Of a DNA stretch of 64,000 nt, positions 11,382-22,337 are shown in pieces. The notes under the pieces were generated by a model, which was not told where the DNA came from, made no database searches, and saw only the letters and a program-made list of their open reading frames with translations. The stretch comes from Mikania micrantha (taxonomy: Eukaryota > Streptophyta > Magnoliopsida > Asterales > Asteraceae): positions 25,367,415-25,431,414 of the forward strand of contig CM018694.1 of NCBI GenBank assembly GCA_009363875.1, given 5' to 3'. The position numbers and the translations under genes are program-made. The stretch's first letter is position 1; every line of letters starts with the position of its first letter.

Positions 11382-12096
11382 CCACATTCGATCGAATCGT
11401 ACCTTCACACCGTACTCGTTGTCTTCTAAGTTTTTCACTTGTCCAAAGACACGTTGAAAGGCCACATTGTCTTGCTCTAACCCTTTCTGTTAAGCGTGCC
11501 TGATCTCGTTCAGGATGTTTGGCGTTTTCACCAAACTATACGATTTAACCCGTATGGCAGGATGCTTGATCTTACGACTTAAGGCATCTGCCACCACCTT
11601 GGCCTTCCCCGAGTGATACAAAATTTCACAATCATAATCCTTTAACAACTCAAGCCATTGTCTTTGTCTCATGTTTAAATCTTTCTGTTAGAAGAAATAC
11701 TTCAAACTCATGTGGTCGGTTTAGAGTGTACTCTTTACTCCATACAGATAGTGTCTCTAAATTTTCAATCGAAACACCACTGCAGCTAGCTCGAGATCCT
11801 GAGTCGGGGAGTTAGCCTCATGAATCGTTAGCTGGCGCGAAGCATAAGATATCACCCTCTCCCTTTGCATCAGTACACATCCCAACCCTTGTCGTGAGGC
11901 ATCAGCATACACAACAAAATCATCATTTCCATCCGGCAATGCTAGAACTGGAGCTTGGGTAAGTTTCTCTTTTAGCATTATAAACGCTTGTTGTTGGTTC
12001 AATCCTCATTCATACTTCAGTTCTTTCCTTGAGAGCTTCGTCAACGGTGTCGCTCTCTTGGAGAAGTCTTGGATGAATCTCAGATAATAGACGGCC
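11382..12096 (-). pseudogene. Gypsy F pol fragment: RT end, RNase H, integrase start
   Basis: Read from 12096 leftward. It opens with VYYLRFIQDFS (end of RT), continues to DGNDDFVVYADASRQGLGCVL (first RNase H Asp), then SYASRQLTIHE, TQDLELAAVVF, MRQRQWLELLKDYDCEI and ADALSRK. It ends in the linker before the integrase (EYGVKVRFDRMW). Several in-frame stops and a short frame loss break it. Nothing upstream (gag, protease, most of RT) or downstream remains. LTR M begins at 12097 on one side and LTR E at 11381 on the other, so F is an old target cut by both. Its relation to M is unproven. Confidence 0.8.
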
Positions 12097-14404
12097 TGTA
12101 AGCCCCAAAACCCACAAGCACAAAACTCGTGTTTTTAAACGACTATTTAAATTAGGTCCCAGATTTTTTTAATTAAAAAAACACTTTTTAGTCACCAAAA
12201 TAACCAATTGTTCACCAAACATCTATACTAAAGTTAATTCTACATTTAAAAACCCATTACAACATTAACAACAATTTACAAAAGTTGTTGAGTTACAACA
12301 AAAACATGTTCGATTCGATCCTCCTTGCTTTTTCCGATCACGTGCGCATCACCCTTTCCGTTCACCTGAAAACACCAAATTTAAGTCTTCATTAGTTCAT
12401 TAGAACTATGTAATATCACCCCTAACGTTGCCCCAAGCTTCCACCAAGCTTAAACACCGTTTAACATCACCTAATAACTCCCGTTAATCCATAGGAACTA
12501 AGTAAATTAATCCCTAATGGTTCCCCAAGTCAAAAGGGTCAAAAAACTCAAATTTTGGTCATGGCCGTAAGCTTGGCCGTAAACCCGAGAGCTCTGGCCG
12601 TAAGCAAAATTTTGCCCAGACCCAGGCTTTAACTTACTCCCACCATGCCGTAAGTTACGCCCAGGCCTACACAAATATGCAGATTTTCAATTTTTGTTTT
12701 CTGCGTTTTGACCCGTACCGACCCCCGGAATCATTCCCGCTCAATTCCAATCATTTCAACAATCCCATAAGCCTTTCATAACACCATATATCATAATAAT
12801 CAAACTTCAATCACCTTTTTATGACCATATTATTCATAACAACAAACGATTTTCTAATGGCTTGTTTTCACCCAATTCACCAATTAAATCTTGTTACACC
12901 CAAGATTTCTCAAGTTTAAGCAAATAACACCACTTGTGATTAACTAAACTTCATTTCACCAATTTAGGACATTCACATACGTTGTGAAAAGTCCTATTTA
13001 ATGATCACACCACTTGTGATTCATAACACTAATTTGAGTCAACCTCAAATATAAATTCACACCCCTTGTGAATTATTTCAATTTTTTCACCACACACCAA
13101 ATCAACAAAACCAAAGAAGTAAACACAAATCAACAATAATCAAGAAATAAAACCCCTATTGCATGCTATTGTCAAACAACAATTTTTCGATAACCAATTC
13201 ACCAAAGGTTAAATCTTCAACAAATCAACATTCATATATGCACAACACCATAACACATATAAATTAGAATAGCTAGGTGACTTACCTTGTCCCGATGGGT
13301 TATCCACTACCAAAATCTCTTTTCCAAGTCTTTTGTTCCACTACCACCTTCTCTATTGCTTCCTATATCATACTTACATGTTCAATACAAGTGTTGACTA
13401 TAATTAGTCAAATTACACCAATTGACTCATTATCACCATTTATTCTTAGGTTACATTCTAATAACCCATTGATCATAAAAATCCCACATTTTATGACCAC
13501 AACAATTAATTCTCCTCACCCATCCCTTTAAACGCCTTTCATTTGTAAAAACCCAATTGTTGACATTTCATCAAACAAATTATGTGCAAAAAATTTTACC
13601 TACACAAATCAATTACTTCTAAACCGCATCAATCTCCCATTTTTGTTTATAATCAACGAAATTCAATAATCAACTCAAGTCATCATTGTTAATCAACATT
13701 TAAATGTTAGAAGTCATCATATTACTATCTACTATAATCCAACACCCATTTTAACAAACTAGTTCATCTTCCTCATGATTCTTACAAAAACTCCATTTCC
13801 ATCAACTTCATGAAACTCCATGAAAAGATCAAAATGTTGTTTCTAGATCATATACATGATGATTAACAACATTTGACACCATGTAAACTCCCAATTCCTT
13901 AATTTCATCCATCAACCCACACCCACATAGGAGGCCCACGAGAAAACCCATCAAAATGCCCCAAATTTCATACCTATGTGTAGTAGAGTGCAAGGAGAAC
14001 TCAAATCTTCAGTTGCATTCAAGATCAAACCATGGATCATGCACCAATTTGATCCAAAATTGAAGTTGTTGAGCTTTCTCCTCCCATTCTCTTTCACTTA
14101 TGTAGCCACACGCACATAAAGTGTGTAATTTTGACCAAGTCAACATTTTAACTTTCTATTATACAACTTTCACCTATTGACAAATTTGGTCCCTCTATTA
14201 CTAGTTAATTCCAACTAGTTATAACTAACTAAGTTAAGTTAGTAAACACCCATAATATTGTTGTATTAACAATTATTATTAAAACACCCACCAAATAATA
14301 TTTAAGATAATTAGAAATTATTTAACTCCCATCAATATAATCAAAACATAATTATACACCAATTATATTTTATTTATAATAATTCCCCAAAATGGGTCGT
14401 TACA
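12097..14404 (-). mobile_element. Gypsy M 3' LTR
   Basis: Minus strand: starts TGTAACGACCCATTTTGGGG at 14404, directly after a polypurine tract, and ends GGGGCTTACA at 12097. Length 2308 bp. It carries a consensus 5' splice site (ACAAG|GTAAGT) at 13285 and a 3' splice site (TTTTCAG|GTGAA) at 12366. The outer 5 bp at 12092-12096 are CGGCC; the matching duplication should lie beyond the 5' LTR, which is interrupted. Confidence 0.85.
12366..13285 (-). other. Predicted intron inside LTR M
   Basis: The minus-strand donor ACAAG|GTAAGT and acceptor TTTTCAG|GTGAACGG enclose 920 nt. Inside, CACTTGTGA-type words (CACCACTTGTGATT and relatives) recur at 12935-13080. Splicing is inferred from consensus only; the same acceptor phrase recurs in the 5' LTR at about 59415. 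Confidence 0.5.
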
Positions 14405-14419
14405 AGTTCTCCCCTCCTT
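14405..14419 (-). other. Gypsy M polypurine tract
   Basis: Minus strand AAGGAGGGGAGAAC abuts the TGTAACGACC start of the LTR. It primes plus-strand DNA synthesis. The preceding phrase, TTTCGAGGACGAAAC, is the counterpart of the TTTCGGGACGAAAT and TTTCGGGACAAAAT phrases found before the PPTs of gypsy A and C. Confidence 0.85.
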
Positions 14420-14612
14420 ACAAAAGTTTCGTCCTCGAAATCATGTTACACCTCAAAAAGAAAAGGAAAAAATTTCTGCATTTCATCCTCCGACTCCCAT
14501 GTAGCATCCAAACCCCGTCTGTTTTTCCATTGCACCATTACTTGGTTAATTGTCTTATTTCGAAGTTGGTTGACTTTCCTAGCCAAGATAGCCACCGATT
14601 TCTCAGTATAAT
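14420..14612 (-). pseudogene. Gypsy M integrase C-terminal fragment
   Basis: The minus-strand translation ends VQWKNRRGLDATWESEDEM and then a stop, the typical chromodomain-like tail of plant gypsy integrases. Similar tails (VRWESKRGPEFTWERE and WNSRRGPELTWERE) close the integrases of A and C. About 65 codons remain. The frame is cut at 14613 by the start of copia-2. The catalytic core of what I take to be the same protein is at 40063-41068. The tail is thought to help tether integration to chromatin; that is family knowledge, not shown here. Confidence 0.85.
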
Positions 14613-14770
14613 TGTTAGTGCATTAAATGTCTCTAGTTCAAATTTTGTATGATCTTTGATGTATAAAGTTTATGTTATTAATGAAATCAATATTTCTATA
14701 TTGTTCTTAATGTTTATTCTAGTTTATATGTGTTTGATTATGTTTAACTTTGATTAGATATGTCTTATAG

Positions 14771-14940
14771 ACCCATTCGGATGAATGACCCTAAGAATGA
14801 GGTCATTCGGCCGAATGAACACCTACAGAATGACTAGGGCGAATGAATGAGTCATCCGTATGACTCATTCGGTTGACCAAGTCCATTCGGCCGAGTCATT
14901 CACCGAATGAGTTGCTTCGGCCACTCATTCGCCCTAATGA
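14771..14940. repeat. CATTCGGCCGAATGA-type palindromic array in U3
   Basis: Words such as ATTCGGATGAATGA, CATTCGGCCGAATGA, GGGCGAATGAATGA and CATTCACCGAATGA occur about ten times in 170 bp, immediately upstream of the TATA box. Palindromic repeats upstream of the core promoter have, to my recollection, been described for Sireviruses, so this position is expected. The repeats in the leader and before the third ORF are less expected. Confidence 0.75.
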
Positions 14941-14948
14941 GTACAGTT

Positions 14949-14956
14949 TATATATA
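14949..14956 (+). promoter_or_regulatory. Copia-2 TATA box
   Basis: TATATATA about 30 bp upstream of TTCAAACC and a C/T-rich leader; this is the best core promoter in the LTR. Confidence 0.6.
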
Positions 14957-15245
14957 CTTGTTCAAACAGATTCAAACCTAACTTTTCAGAGCCTCCTCTC
15001 TTCCCAGAGCACTCCAATGTCATACCCTTAGGTTTTTGAGCGGTTCTTCCTTGTCCAACTTCGATTCTAACCTCGTGGGCTTTGATCTTGATCCAAATGT
15101 TCATTCCTCACCTTCGGATTGCCACGGATCCTGTTGGTTTCGATTGGAAAACCATGGAATAGGATTCCGCACTATTCCAGAGGTTGTCGAGTAGATCTAC
15201 ATAGGAACCAGATTGTTTCCGGGCTCCAAGTTCGGTCCTACTAAG

Positions 15246-15257
15246 TAGTATCAGAGC
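15246..15257 (+). other. Copia-2 primer binding site (tRNA-Met type)
   Basis: TAGTATCAGAGC differs by one base from TGGTATCAGAGC, the complement of the initiator tRNA-Met 3' end used by gypsy A and C in this window. It primes minus-strand DNA synthesis. Confidence 0.75.
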
Positions 15258-15521
15258 TTTGTCTCTTGATTCTGCTCGATTTCGATACCAAATCATTTAA
15301 TTTGAGATTGGGTATTTGAGATATTCAAAAACCCTAAGTTTCTTGCTCTAAAAGTTAGCGTTTCATTGAAAATCCGTGGGTTTTTGTGGATGTTTTGTCA
15401 AATCAATCATCCCAATTTCTTGGTAATGATGTCTTGATGTTCAGTACCAAATTTTGGTGATTAGATTTGCTCTAGATCGAAAGTTATCACGATTTTTGCA
15501 GCTGAAAACCCCAGATAGTCC

Positions 15522-15760
15522 GAATGAACCTCACATCCGAATAGACCATCCAAATAGCTTTTTTTCGGCCGAAAGAGCTTCATTCGCCGAATAGCTCTCA
15601 TTCGGTATTCTGCTCATTCAGTCTCTAGTTTATTCTGTTGATTCATTCGTTCGGTCAATCTGTCATTCGGTGCTCATTCATTCGGCCAAGCTATTTCATT
15701 CGGTTAGACAAATTTCTTTCGGTCCTCGACATTCGGACAAATTTAAGGTCATTGGGCCAT
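15522..15760. repeat. TTCGG / CCGAA word array in copia-2 gag leader
   Basis: Between PBS and gag, words such as CATTCGG, TTCGGCCGAA, CATTCGCCGAAT and CATTCGTTCGG recur about 15 times in 240 bp. This is the same word as in U3 (14771-14940) and before the third ORF (36665-36915). Confidence 0.7.
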
Positions 15761-15780
15761 CAAATTTCAAAATTTTCTAA

Positions 15781-18735
15781 GTGTTGGACCCACTTGTTCT
15801 TGATATCATGGAGGACTTAGCTTTGATGGCTAACCAGAATCATCGAATTCAGACTTTATTACTCATTAAGTCAAAGACAGGGAACTCTAATAATGCTCCT
15901 AAGTTTCTTTCATTAGATGATTACCCTAACTGGAAGTACAGATTCGAGATCCATATCAATAGAGTTGATACAAACTTATGGATGATGATGATAGAGGGTG
16001 GTTATCTGAGACCTCTAAATGAATATGGAACTCCAATGTAAGTCAGTCGGATGACTGAACCACAGAGGAAGTTATATGATTTTGAGAAGAAAGCCTATGC
16101 TATTCTGTCTCAATCTGTAGCAACTGATATCTTTCATCAGTTCAGACAGTTTACATCTTCTAAGCTACTTTGGGATGCTTTGCAGCAGAGATACGATGGA
16201 AATGATGCGTTGAAGAACATCAAGTCCAAAGCTTTAAGGAAGGAGTTTAATAGTTTCATGTATGTGGGAAATGAATCCCTAGATGATCTGATTGCAAGAT
16301 TCTACCATATTCTGAGTGAGCTGTTTAATCATCAGGTAAAGACTACAACTCAAGAGAAGATTCAATGCTTGGCAGGTCCTTTACCTCCCAAATGGGAGTC
16401 ATTTCTTATGGTCTTGAAGCAAAATGAGATGATGGCAAGTATGGACATCAATTATTTTATCCAGAAGCTGAAAGAGCAGGAAATTGAGAATAAGTGGAAG
16501 GCAAAAATAGTTGCTCAAGTTCAAGACCCTTCATTGTATTATTCTACTCCTACTATAGAGAAAGCTTCTTCTCATGCTCCACTAAAGAGTGCCTTTGTAT
16601 CTCAGACTAAAGAAGCTCCTGTTCCAAATCAGATTCATTTCAGTCAATCATCTTTGTCATCAACCTTTGTGAAAGAAAGTAGTCATCCAGTCACTAATAT
16701 GAAGACTGACCATTTTGACAAAGTGACTGTAGAGGTTGCAAAGGAGCATATGGGTCTTCTGTCTACTCGTGTAAGCTCCTATGATGGATTAATAGCCTGG
16801 CAGATTGGTAATCCTCACTTGGCAAATGAAGATTATTCTCAGATTGATTCGGATGACATGGAGAGGATAGACATCATGTGGGCTCGAGCTAGTGCTGTGA
16901 GAAGAGCTAATGATTTTGTCTGAAGAACTGGAAAAGATATCAATCTGAACAAGGATTTAAAATTTGGTTTTGATATGGCATCTATCACCTGCTACAATTG
17001 TGTAGAGAAGGGACACTTTGCAAGATAGTGAAACAAACCAAAGAAGACAGGCAACAAGAATCCGTTTAAGAATCAGAGATCTTCTGCAGCAAATCCTGAA
17101 AGAAGACTGATACCTATTGATACTCCAACTCAAGCAAGTTCTTCAAATGCTAGCAAAGCCTTGATGGTACAAAATGATGAAGGTGAGAATTGGGATTTCA
17201 GATTCAATCCTGGTCAGGGAGGACATGATAAAGCCTGTGTTGCTGAAATCCAAAAGACTAATGAATCAAGTGAATAAAGAACTTCTGAAGAAGCAAAGAT
17301 CAGTCTAGAGGAATCATCTGGTTCAGAGTCAGAAAGCATTTCAGACTCAGACATTCAAGCAGATTCTGATGCTAAGTTTGAAGAACCTGCTACTCAGTTT
17401 GCTTTGACGGTGAACACTTCTGCAATTTCTCAGTCTGATAAGATATATGATGACTGTTCTTCTTCTCATTCCAGATGCTTTAATTGCATTGACCTTGACA
17501 GTAAGGTCCTGGCTTATCAAAAGCACAATTCTGACTTGATCAGCGATCTCAACCAAATGATTGAATCAAAAAAAGTTTTAAAATCTAATGAAAAAGATTT
17601 TTAGGATAAAATTAATTTGTCTAACAGACTGTTACGTGAGGCTGAAATCGCTGTGCTTAATAAGCAAGATGTAGTTACTTCTTATCTCAACACCATTAAT
17701 GAGACTAAGAAGAAACTTGCTATAGTCGAGTGTAACTATGAGACTTTAAGCCAGAAGCTCAAGATCTATGAGAGCTCTTCTTATATTATTGAGCACATGA
17801 TCAGTAACGGGACTGATCAAACTGGGAAGGGTAAAGAAACAAAGTATAATCACTGTCCTCCACCAGTGTTTAACAGCTTTGTCAATTCTCCAAATTACAA
17901 AGAGATTAAAGACTTTCAGATGAAAACTCCTTTAGTTATTGATCCTATTGGGATTATTTCTGATGAGGGTTCCTCATTATTTGAGGAATCTTTTTTGGAG
18001 AGCGTGGTGGAAGATTGGGTCTCTGATTCTGAGGATGAATCTGATGATTCTCCTCCAGTGTCTTGTGTTAAGAATCAGACACCAGTAGTCAAGAAGGGTG
18101 ACCCAATTTCATCTTCAAAAATCTATCAAGAATTAGGTTTTATGAAGGCTTCTCAAGAGGGTGAAGCAAGTGTGTCTAACAAGATTGACCATCTTGTTTC
18201 TAATGGGAAAAAGGGTTTAGGTTTTAAGCAGAACAAGACAAAAACAAATGTTTTTCAACAAAACAATCAATCTTTTTCTAAACCCAAACAGTTTCATCAC
18301 AAAGACAAAAGAGTTTGCTTTGAGTGTGGTGCACCTGGACATGTTGTCAGATTTTGTCCTCAGTTGATCAGACCTAAGGTTGCACCACCAAGAAAACAAA
18401 ATCAGAATTTTAACAAATATGTCAAATCTAATTTTAAATCATCTCAAGTATAGCCCAAACAATCTAATCTTGTTAAACCTTCGGATAAGGGCAAAGAGAA
18501 AGTGGTGAACTTAGATGTTCCCAAGGTTGTTCATATTAATCAATCAAAACCATCATTCATTTACTTGAAAAACTCTTTCTGTAAGAACACAGTCTGGAAA
18601 GTCAAGTCTTCTGAGACTTTAGTTTTAAACATTCCTGACAAGGCAACCCCAGATGATAAATGGATTGATGTTTGGATCCGAGACTCATTCGGTCAACCCA
18701 AGACTGTAAAGGCTTGGGTTCCCAAATTAAACTAA
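15781..18735 (+). pseudogene. Copia-2 gag (broken)
   Basis: One frame with few stops. The capsid-like region of UBN2/gag type spans about 15870-16920 (FLSLDDYPNWKYRFE, WDALQQRYDGND, LKEQEIENKWK). A first CCHC knuckle at 16990 reads CYNCVEKGHFAR and then two adjacent stops, TAG and TGA (17026-17031), the second replacing the last Cys. An acidic S/E-rich stretch follows, then a long coiled coil (about 17490-17790). A second, intact knuckle CFECGAPGHVVRFC is at 18316-18357, and the end is KAWVPKLN then TAA at 18733. Other stops are near 16039, 16921, 17275 and 17602. Protease continues in another frame. The family role is particle assembly and RNA binding. Confidence 0.8.
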
Positions 18736-18739
18736 TTGT

Positions 18740-19048
18740 TTGTGTTTGTGCAGTTGCCCCAACTACTGCTCTTAACAACTCTTGTATCCTTGATAGTGGG
18801 GCTTCAAGGCACATGACTGGAGATATTTCGCTGCTCACCAATGTTAATGCAATTCGAGGTGGATATGTCGCGTTTGCCTGTGACAAAGGCGGGTTCATTA
18901 CCGGAGAGGGTATTCTTTTGAACGACCAAGTTTCCTTTGACAAAGTCAGATATGTCAAGCAACTGGAGAACAATCTTTTTTCAGTATCACAGATTTGTGA
19001 TAAGTTGTATAAAGTTCTTTTTGATGACTCCAGTTGGTACATTCTCAA
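18740..19048 (+). pseudogene. Copia-2 protease and pre-integrase start, cut by gypsy A
   Basis: NSCILDSGASRHMTGD carries the catalytic DSG (18792-18800) and is followed by the usual FACDKGG and NLFSVSQICD phrases. The frame differs by -1 from gag, whose stop is at 18733-18735. I see no canonical slippery heptamer at the overlap. A polypyrimidine-AG stretch, TTTGTGTTTGTGCAG, lies between them. The frame stays open to the gypsy A insertion at 19049, and integrase resumes after 32300 in a continuous frame once one TSD copy is discounted. Confidence 0.85.
19044..19048. repeat. Target-site duplication CTCAA, left copy
   Basis: CTCAA directly precedes the TG of the 5' LTR and recurs at 32296-32300 directly after the 3' LTR. 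Five base pairs is the usual size for gypsy integrases. Confidence 0.95.
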
Positions 19049-19339
19049 TGTACCATCACTGTACTTCCGGTTGTTCGTACATCCGTACATCCGTACGATT
19101 GTACTGTTATGACCTGAGATTTTGTAATTATTAATATTGATACATTATTTGATGATTATCACTGTTACTGGTATACATGTTTAGAACATATCATACGCGT
19201 AAACCATGGAAAGTTAGTTGTAACCCAACTAAACAGAACCAGAGAGTTTATCGCAGCCATATTGTTGATGATTATGGTTTGTTTATGGAATGGAAGGAAT
19301 TAGGAGTTCGTTATAGTTTGGGTGCTAAACATAGTCAAG

Positions 19340-19451
19340 GACACATGGTCATGGTTTATCGAAATAGCGGTGGGACGGTGTAGGGGTGGTTGCGATCTAC
19401 CCCTGCATATGCCCTATACATATGCATATTTCGGTCTATCACGGATGTGTC
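19340..19451 (+). ncRNA. Candidate structured RNA cassette, LTR A copy
   Basis: Three nested stems. P1 is GACACAT (19340-19346) with ATGTGTC (19445-19451). P2 is ATCGAAATA (19358-19366) with TATTTCGGT (19427-19435), one G-U. P3 is TGTAGGGGT (19379-19387) with ACCCCTGCA (19399-19407), one G-U and an 11-nt loop. Between P2 and P3 lie the conserved core strands GGTGGGACGG and ATGCCCTATACATATG. It is upstream of the TATA box, so it is transcribed only as U3 of the 3' LTR. No known family is recognised. Confidence 0.6.
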
Positions 19452-20071
19452 AGTGACTTAGTTTAGTGGGTTACGGATTGGGTTTGATAATATTAAAGTT
19501 AATGAAATAATAAAAGTTTAATTGGAAATGAATATGCGATGGTGAGGTTACGAACATAATTTAACGCGAATATTAATTCAGAAATATCAACTTAATAATG
19601 TATTCGCGTGGGTGAAGATTCGCACGAATATAATTATTATGAATAATATTCTGAAATGATATTCCATAAATAATAAATCAAATCGAAATACGATACGAGC
19701 GTCGAATTCGCAAAGGTGACGATCTTTACGAATACGTACGTAAGTAACGCGTTTCGACGAGATAACAAAATAATAATTAACGATATTAAATTTATAAGTG
19801 AAAACTAAAAACGTTTATTAGGAATCACAACTTAAAACGAACTTGAATAAATTATTTAAATTAATTTAACGATTTTGAAACGAAACGTTTTACGATACAT
19901 TTTTATTCAAAAATGTTTTATGACACAATATTCAATAAAATCGTCTTAATTAAAAACGAAATATAATTATCTGAAACGTGTTATGTGTTAAATACGTCGT
20001 ACGTTAAAACCAAGTGTTTACGTAATATTTTCGCGATAAAAACGAGACCGAGCGTGGGAAAGTGGAACGCG

Positions 20072-20079
20072 ATATAAAG
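20072..20079 (+). promoter_or_regulatory. LTR A TATA box (5' copy)
   Basis: ATATAAAG sits 45 bp before a CTCTCTCTCT leader. The same ATATAAAG lies at 29708-29715 in the 3' LTR. Transcription should start about 30 bp downstream, near the TTCTTCTTCTTC stretch. Confidence 0.7.
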
Positions 20080-20459
20080 GAGAAGCCAAGCTTCTTCTTC
20101 TTCATTTTCTCAACACCCCCTCTCTCTCTAAACTTGATTTTCGTCACCTACACACACACCCAACTTCTCTCTAGCTTTTCTTCTTCAATCCTTGACGAAA
20201 TCGCGAGATCTCGGAGCCTAAACGACCGGGGAATCAAGGAGAACAAGAAAGCACAAGAAGATCTCACATTTGATCAACATTTCGAGGTAAACTGAAGGTT
20301 TTATGTTCAGATTTTGAATGAATCACGAATCATTGATCTATTGTTGTAATAATCAATCTGAAACTTTGTTAAATCCTTAAACGAGTTAATACAAAGGGGT
20401 AGGAACGGGAGTATAGATCTGTAACATGTATAGATCGATGAGGAAGACGATGAACAGTG

Positions 20460-20935
20460 GTTCGCGGCCCAGAGGGACGGCCGAACCTTTCTGGTTCACG
20501 TACAGCAAGAGCCGAACCCTTCTGGTCCACCTGCCTTAGCCTTGGCCAAACCATTTAGCTGGTCACGAACCTTATTATTTTGGACGAACCCTTATGGTCT
20601 CAACCGAACCAGCTAGGCACGAACCTTCTGCCCATAGCAGCCGAACCCATGGGCCACGCGAACCCTACGCGAACCATTTGGTTGATAGCCACGAAGTATT
20701 AGGGGTCGAACCTGTGGGAATGCATGGCAGCGAACCTTTGTGTTAGACGAACCCTCGGTTGAACTAGCATGGGCCGAACCTTAGTGGGATAAACATCATT
20801 GGTCGGCGAACCTTAGGGACTTAGAACATAACCTGGTCGAACCTTATGTCATCATCGAACCATTGGAGCCCACTCTCATGTCTTAGCCGAACCTTCATTG
20901 TAGCCGAACCTTGGTTTAAGAACCTATTAGGTTTG
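20460..20935 (+). repeat. CGAACC word array, LTR A (5' copy)
   Basis: About 18 CGAACC words, mostly CCGAACCTT or ACGAACCTT, in 475 bp at irregular 15-45 bp spacing. It opens with an inverted unit (GTGGTTCGCGG) and closes near AGGTTTGCTGG, which is AGGTTCGCTGG in the 3' LTR. The 3' LTR copy at 30095-30575 keeps nearly every unit. It starts about 170 bp into the predicted intron. Confidence 0.8.
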
Positions 20936-22320
20936 CTGGTTTTGCTATGGTTAGTGAAAAATAAGAGCAACTAAGGTTAATGATTAACCAAAGACCATTA
21001 TTGGATCAACTAATATGTCATGCATGCATCGGAAGTTGGTTTGACTTGCCACCTTTCTAAATAACCATAAATATTGAATTATGAGATTTTTACATGATTT
21101 AAACATTTTAAGTAAATAACTTAACTATCAATTGCTTAAACTCAATTTAGGTTTTGATCAAATGAAGCAGGGGGGACACTTAAATTGATCATGTATGTAT
21201 GTATGGGTGTATGTATGAGGAAGGTCATTAACTTGTAATATACTAATTCATTGGAATACACACAAGATTTTATTCTATTTATCATCACTAAATAATTTGA
21301 AAACCAAAAAGTTTAAATTTTGTTTTGGTGATGATGGCTTCCGTAGCCACAAGTATTATGTTAACATAGGATAAATGAACTAAGTTAAGAAAATATTAGT
21401 TATGAAAAATAAAAGCTTAAGTGTAATCTCTTAACTTAGATTAGATTAACTAAGGTAATAAATACTTGAGAGTTTGAAGATAAACAAGTATGAACATCTA
21501 ATGACAATAAAACACTTATACTCACAAACACAAGTACACGATAAATACAGGTGTTTGAGTTACTTTTGAGTCCTCTTACGTGGGCGCGCATTATTCGTAC
21601 ACACGGAATCTAAGGACTCAGGTGAGTTCTCATAACCTCCCTTTCTTTTAAACTGTTTTGTTTTTAAAACTCGGTGGTGAAGCATGTATACCAATTGAAA
21701 TATTATTTTGATAACACAAGGATAATACCTGTTTATCACTATGATATTCACTTTATAGAATTATCATTATTTATGGATTATCACTTATATTTATATAACC
21801 GTGTAATATTATCATTGATTTCGGTCAATAACAAAGTTTACATGTATTGCCACTTGGATTTTCACAACTCAGTGAAACATTGCATTTAACCATGGTTAAT
21901 TGCATTGGTTTCATGTATTGTCACGTGGTTAGCGACCACTCCATGGATCATGTTTTTAACTTATGTTAGTTACATAATATCCATGTATAGTCACAAATAT
22001 TATTTAAGAATATTGATGTTGAGATTGGTTGAATGGTTATGTGGTTGATTACCTGTTATTGTCTATGATTATCTATGATTATTTATGATTGACTATGACT
22101 TAATTGATATGTGGTTATGTGTTTGATTGAATGTTTGATTGGTGAATTGGTGGATGTGTGTTGGATTATCTCATACAGGTACTATTGTGGAATTTCTCAG
22201 TCAAACCATAAGCTTTTATACTCATTTTAAATAAATTTTTTTTAAAACCCTTTTTCAAACACAAACTTTTAAACTCATTTTATTAAACACTTTTAAGTAT
22301 AAAAACTTATGATTACTCAC

Positions 22321-22337
22321 CAACTACTTCGTAGTTG
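22321..22337 (+). other. Hairpin just upstream of LTR A acceptor site
   Basis: CAACTAC-TTC-GTAGTTG, a 7-bp stem with a 3-nt loop, lies 36 bp before the acceptor AG. The same hairpin is at 31964-31980 in the 3' LTR and, with a TTTT loop, at 57016-57033 in LTR S. A weaker CAAC/GTTG form occurs in LTR C. Confidence 0.6.

Larger units (their letters stand above)
14613..15245 (+). mobile_element. Copia-2 5' LTR
   Basis: Starts TGTTAGTGCATTAAATG at the point where gypsy M integrase similarity stops, and ends just before the PBS at 15246. It contains a palindromic word array, then a TATA box, in that order, so the array is in U3. The 3' boundary is placed by the PBS; the usual terminal CA is not evident, so allow a few bases of error. 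No 3' LTR survives to confirm it. Confidence 0.65.

Noticed and set aside
15638..15820. 60-codon open frame before gag
   Set aside because: It lies in the TTCGG word array of the copia-2 leader and overlaps the gag start in another frame.
18602..19090. 162-codon minus-strand open frame
   Set aside because: It is antisense to copia-2 gag end and protease, which have clear motifs on the plus strand.
19177..19383. 68-codon open frame repeated at 28785-29018
   Set aside because: It is repeated only because it lies in both LTRs of gypsy A, ends within the RNA cassette, and has no counterpart in LTRs C or S.
19340..19451. Hammerhead ribozyme, as found in plant retrozymes
   Set aside because: The required CTGATGA and GAAA core boxes are not present in the right order in any copy.
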